Shown piece after piece: positions 4,981-5,244 of a DNA stretch of 5,244 bases. Source of the stretch: Dehalococcoidia bacterium (GTDB lineage: Bacteria; Chloroflexota; Dehalococcoidia; JAUSJJ01); the NCBI GenBank assembly GCA_030647705.1, contig JAUSJJ010000057.1, positions 1-5,244 on the forward strand. Reading direction: 5' to 3'. The notes under the pieces are model-generated. The model was not told where the DNA came from and did no database searches. It saw nothing but the letters and a program-made list of their open reading frames with translations. Within the stretch, counting starts at the first letter, position 1, and each line of letters opens with the position of its first letter. A program made the translations under genes and the position numbers.

Positions 4981-5011
4981 AGACGGCGGGGACGAAAGTC
5001 CCCGCCGTTTT
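4981..5011 (+). terminator. Strong intrinsic terminator of the PAC2 operon
   Basis: An 11-bp perfect GC-rich stem (arms 4983-4993 and 4998-5008) is capped by a GAAA tetraloop (4994-4997). The T-run TTTT at 5008-5011 overlaps the end of the stem. It starts ten bases after the PAC2 stop codon. The T-run is short, but the stem is very stable. The tip GAC-GAAA-GTC is identical to the tip of the hairpin at 100-119. Confidence 0.85.
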
Positions 5012-5060
5012 GACTTGTCTGACGTTGAGGACAGTCTGGACTTGGTGTAGGTAAGACATC

Positions 5061-5166
5061 GACCTCACCCTCTTGTCCCTCTCCGTTTACGGAGAGGGAA
5101 GCTGTCAAACTGCGTTGTCACTGCAGTTCCCCTCTCTGCTTGCGGAGAGGGGACAGAGGAGAGGTC
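5061..5166. repeat. Branched inverted-repeat element with three internal hairpins
   Basis: The outer arms are GACCTC (5061-5066) with GAGGTC (5161-5166), extended by CCTCT (5069-5073) with AGAGG (5155-5159). Inside are three hairpins in a row. The first pairs TCCCTCTCCG (5076-5085) with CGGAGAGGGA (5090-5099). The second pairs AACTGC (5108-5113) with GCAGTT (5123-5128). The third has arms 5129-5138 and 5143-5152 with one G-T pair. The first and third are near-copies of each other, so the unit looks like a simple CCCTCTCC/GGAGAGGG palindrome that was partly duplicated or interrupted. There is no coding potential. It lies between the PAC2 terminator and the final promoter. Confidence 0.6.
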
Positions 5167-5181
5167 CGCCCTGTCCCCTTA

Positions 5182-5210
5182 TTGACACACCCTCCTGTTG
5201 CTGGCATAAT
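5182..5210 (+). promoter_or_regulatory. Near-consensus sigma70 promoter for a gene beyond the right edge
   Basis: A perfect TTGACA (5182-5187) and CATAAT (5205-5210, 5 of 6 matches) are separated by exactly 17 bases. TGG (5202-5204) adds an extended -10 TGN. Transcription would begin near 5217. No start codon with a ribosome site follows inside the window, so the driven gene starts after 5244. Confidence 0.8.
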
Positions 5211-5244
5211 GCACAGACGGACGCTGGCCCCGGACTCATTCACC

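Overview
The window looks like chromosomal DNA from a moderately GC-rich bacterium. Members of Chloroflexota, especially Dehalococcoidia-like lineages, are my best guess. That is an inference from three things: the gene families (a COG1236-type beta-CASP metallo-beta-lactamase, a LOG-family protein and a bacterial PAC2-family protein), clean Shine-Dalgarno sites with sigma70-type promoters, and a dense set of short palindromic intergenic repeats of kinds I associate with those genomes. No RNA gene, CRISPR array, transposase or phage gene is visible.

Layout. Positions 1-253 are non-coding: a 12-bp palindrome, a two-hairpin repeat (97-177) and a consensus-like promoter (188-216). The promoter leads into a 41-codon reading frame (254-379). 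It resembles the cut-off N-terminus of a CoA-transferase/acetyl-CoA hydrolase and overlaps the start of the next gene. That gene (364-1770) is a complete 468-residue beta-CASP metallo-beta-lactamase, probably an RNA-processing nuclease. Convergent to it, on the minus strand, is a 227-residue LOG/TIGR00730 protein (2534-1851).

From about 2535 to 3131 there is no convincing gene. The first part (2577-2904) is packed with small palindromic repeats. One of them appears to have inserted into another, leaving a 12-bp direct repeat on each side. The second part carries an extended -10 promoter. It leads to an orphan 125-residue protein (3132-3509) that I cannot assign to a family.

After a 197-base spacer with another extended -10 promoter comes a two-gene operon. 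A 120-residue predicted winged-helix protein (3707-4069) overlaps by ATGA a 301-residue PAC2-family protein (4066-4971). A strong intrinsic terminator (4981-5011) closes this operon. The window ends with a branched inverted-repeat element (5061-5166) and a near-perfect promoter (5182-5210) that must drive a gene beyond the right edge.

Functionally the genes look like independent housekeeping or accessory units: RNA metabolism, nucleotide hydrolysis, and a PAC2 module of unknown role. They do not form one pathway. The observations most worth following are the nested repeat insertion, the gene remnant that seems to have lent its promoter to the nuclease gene, and the coupled winged-helix/PAC2 pair.
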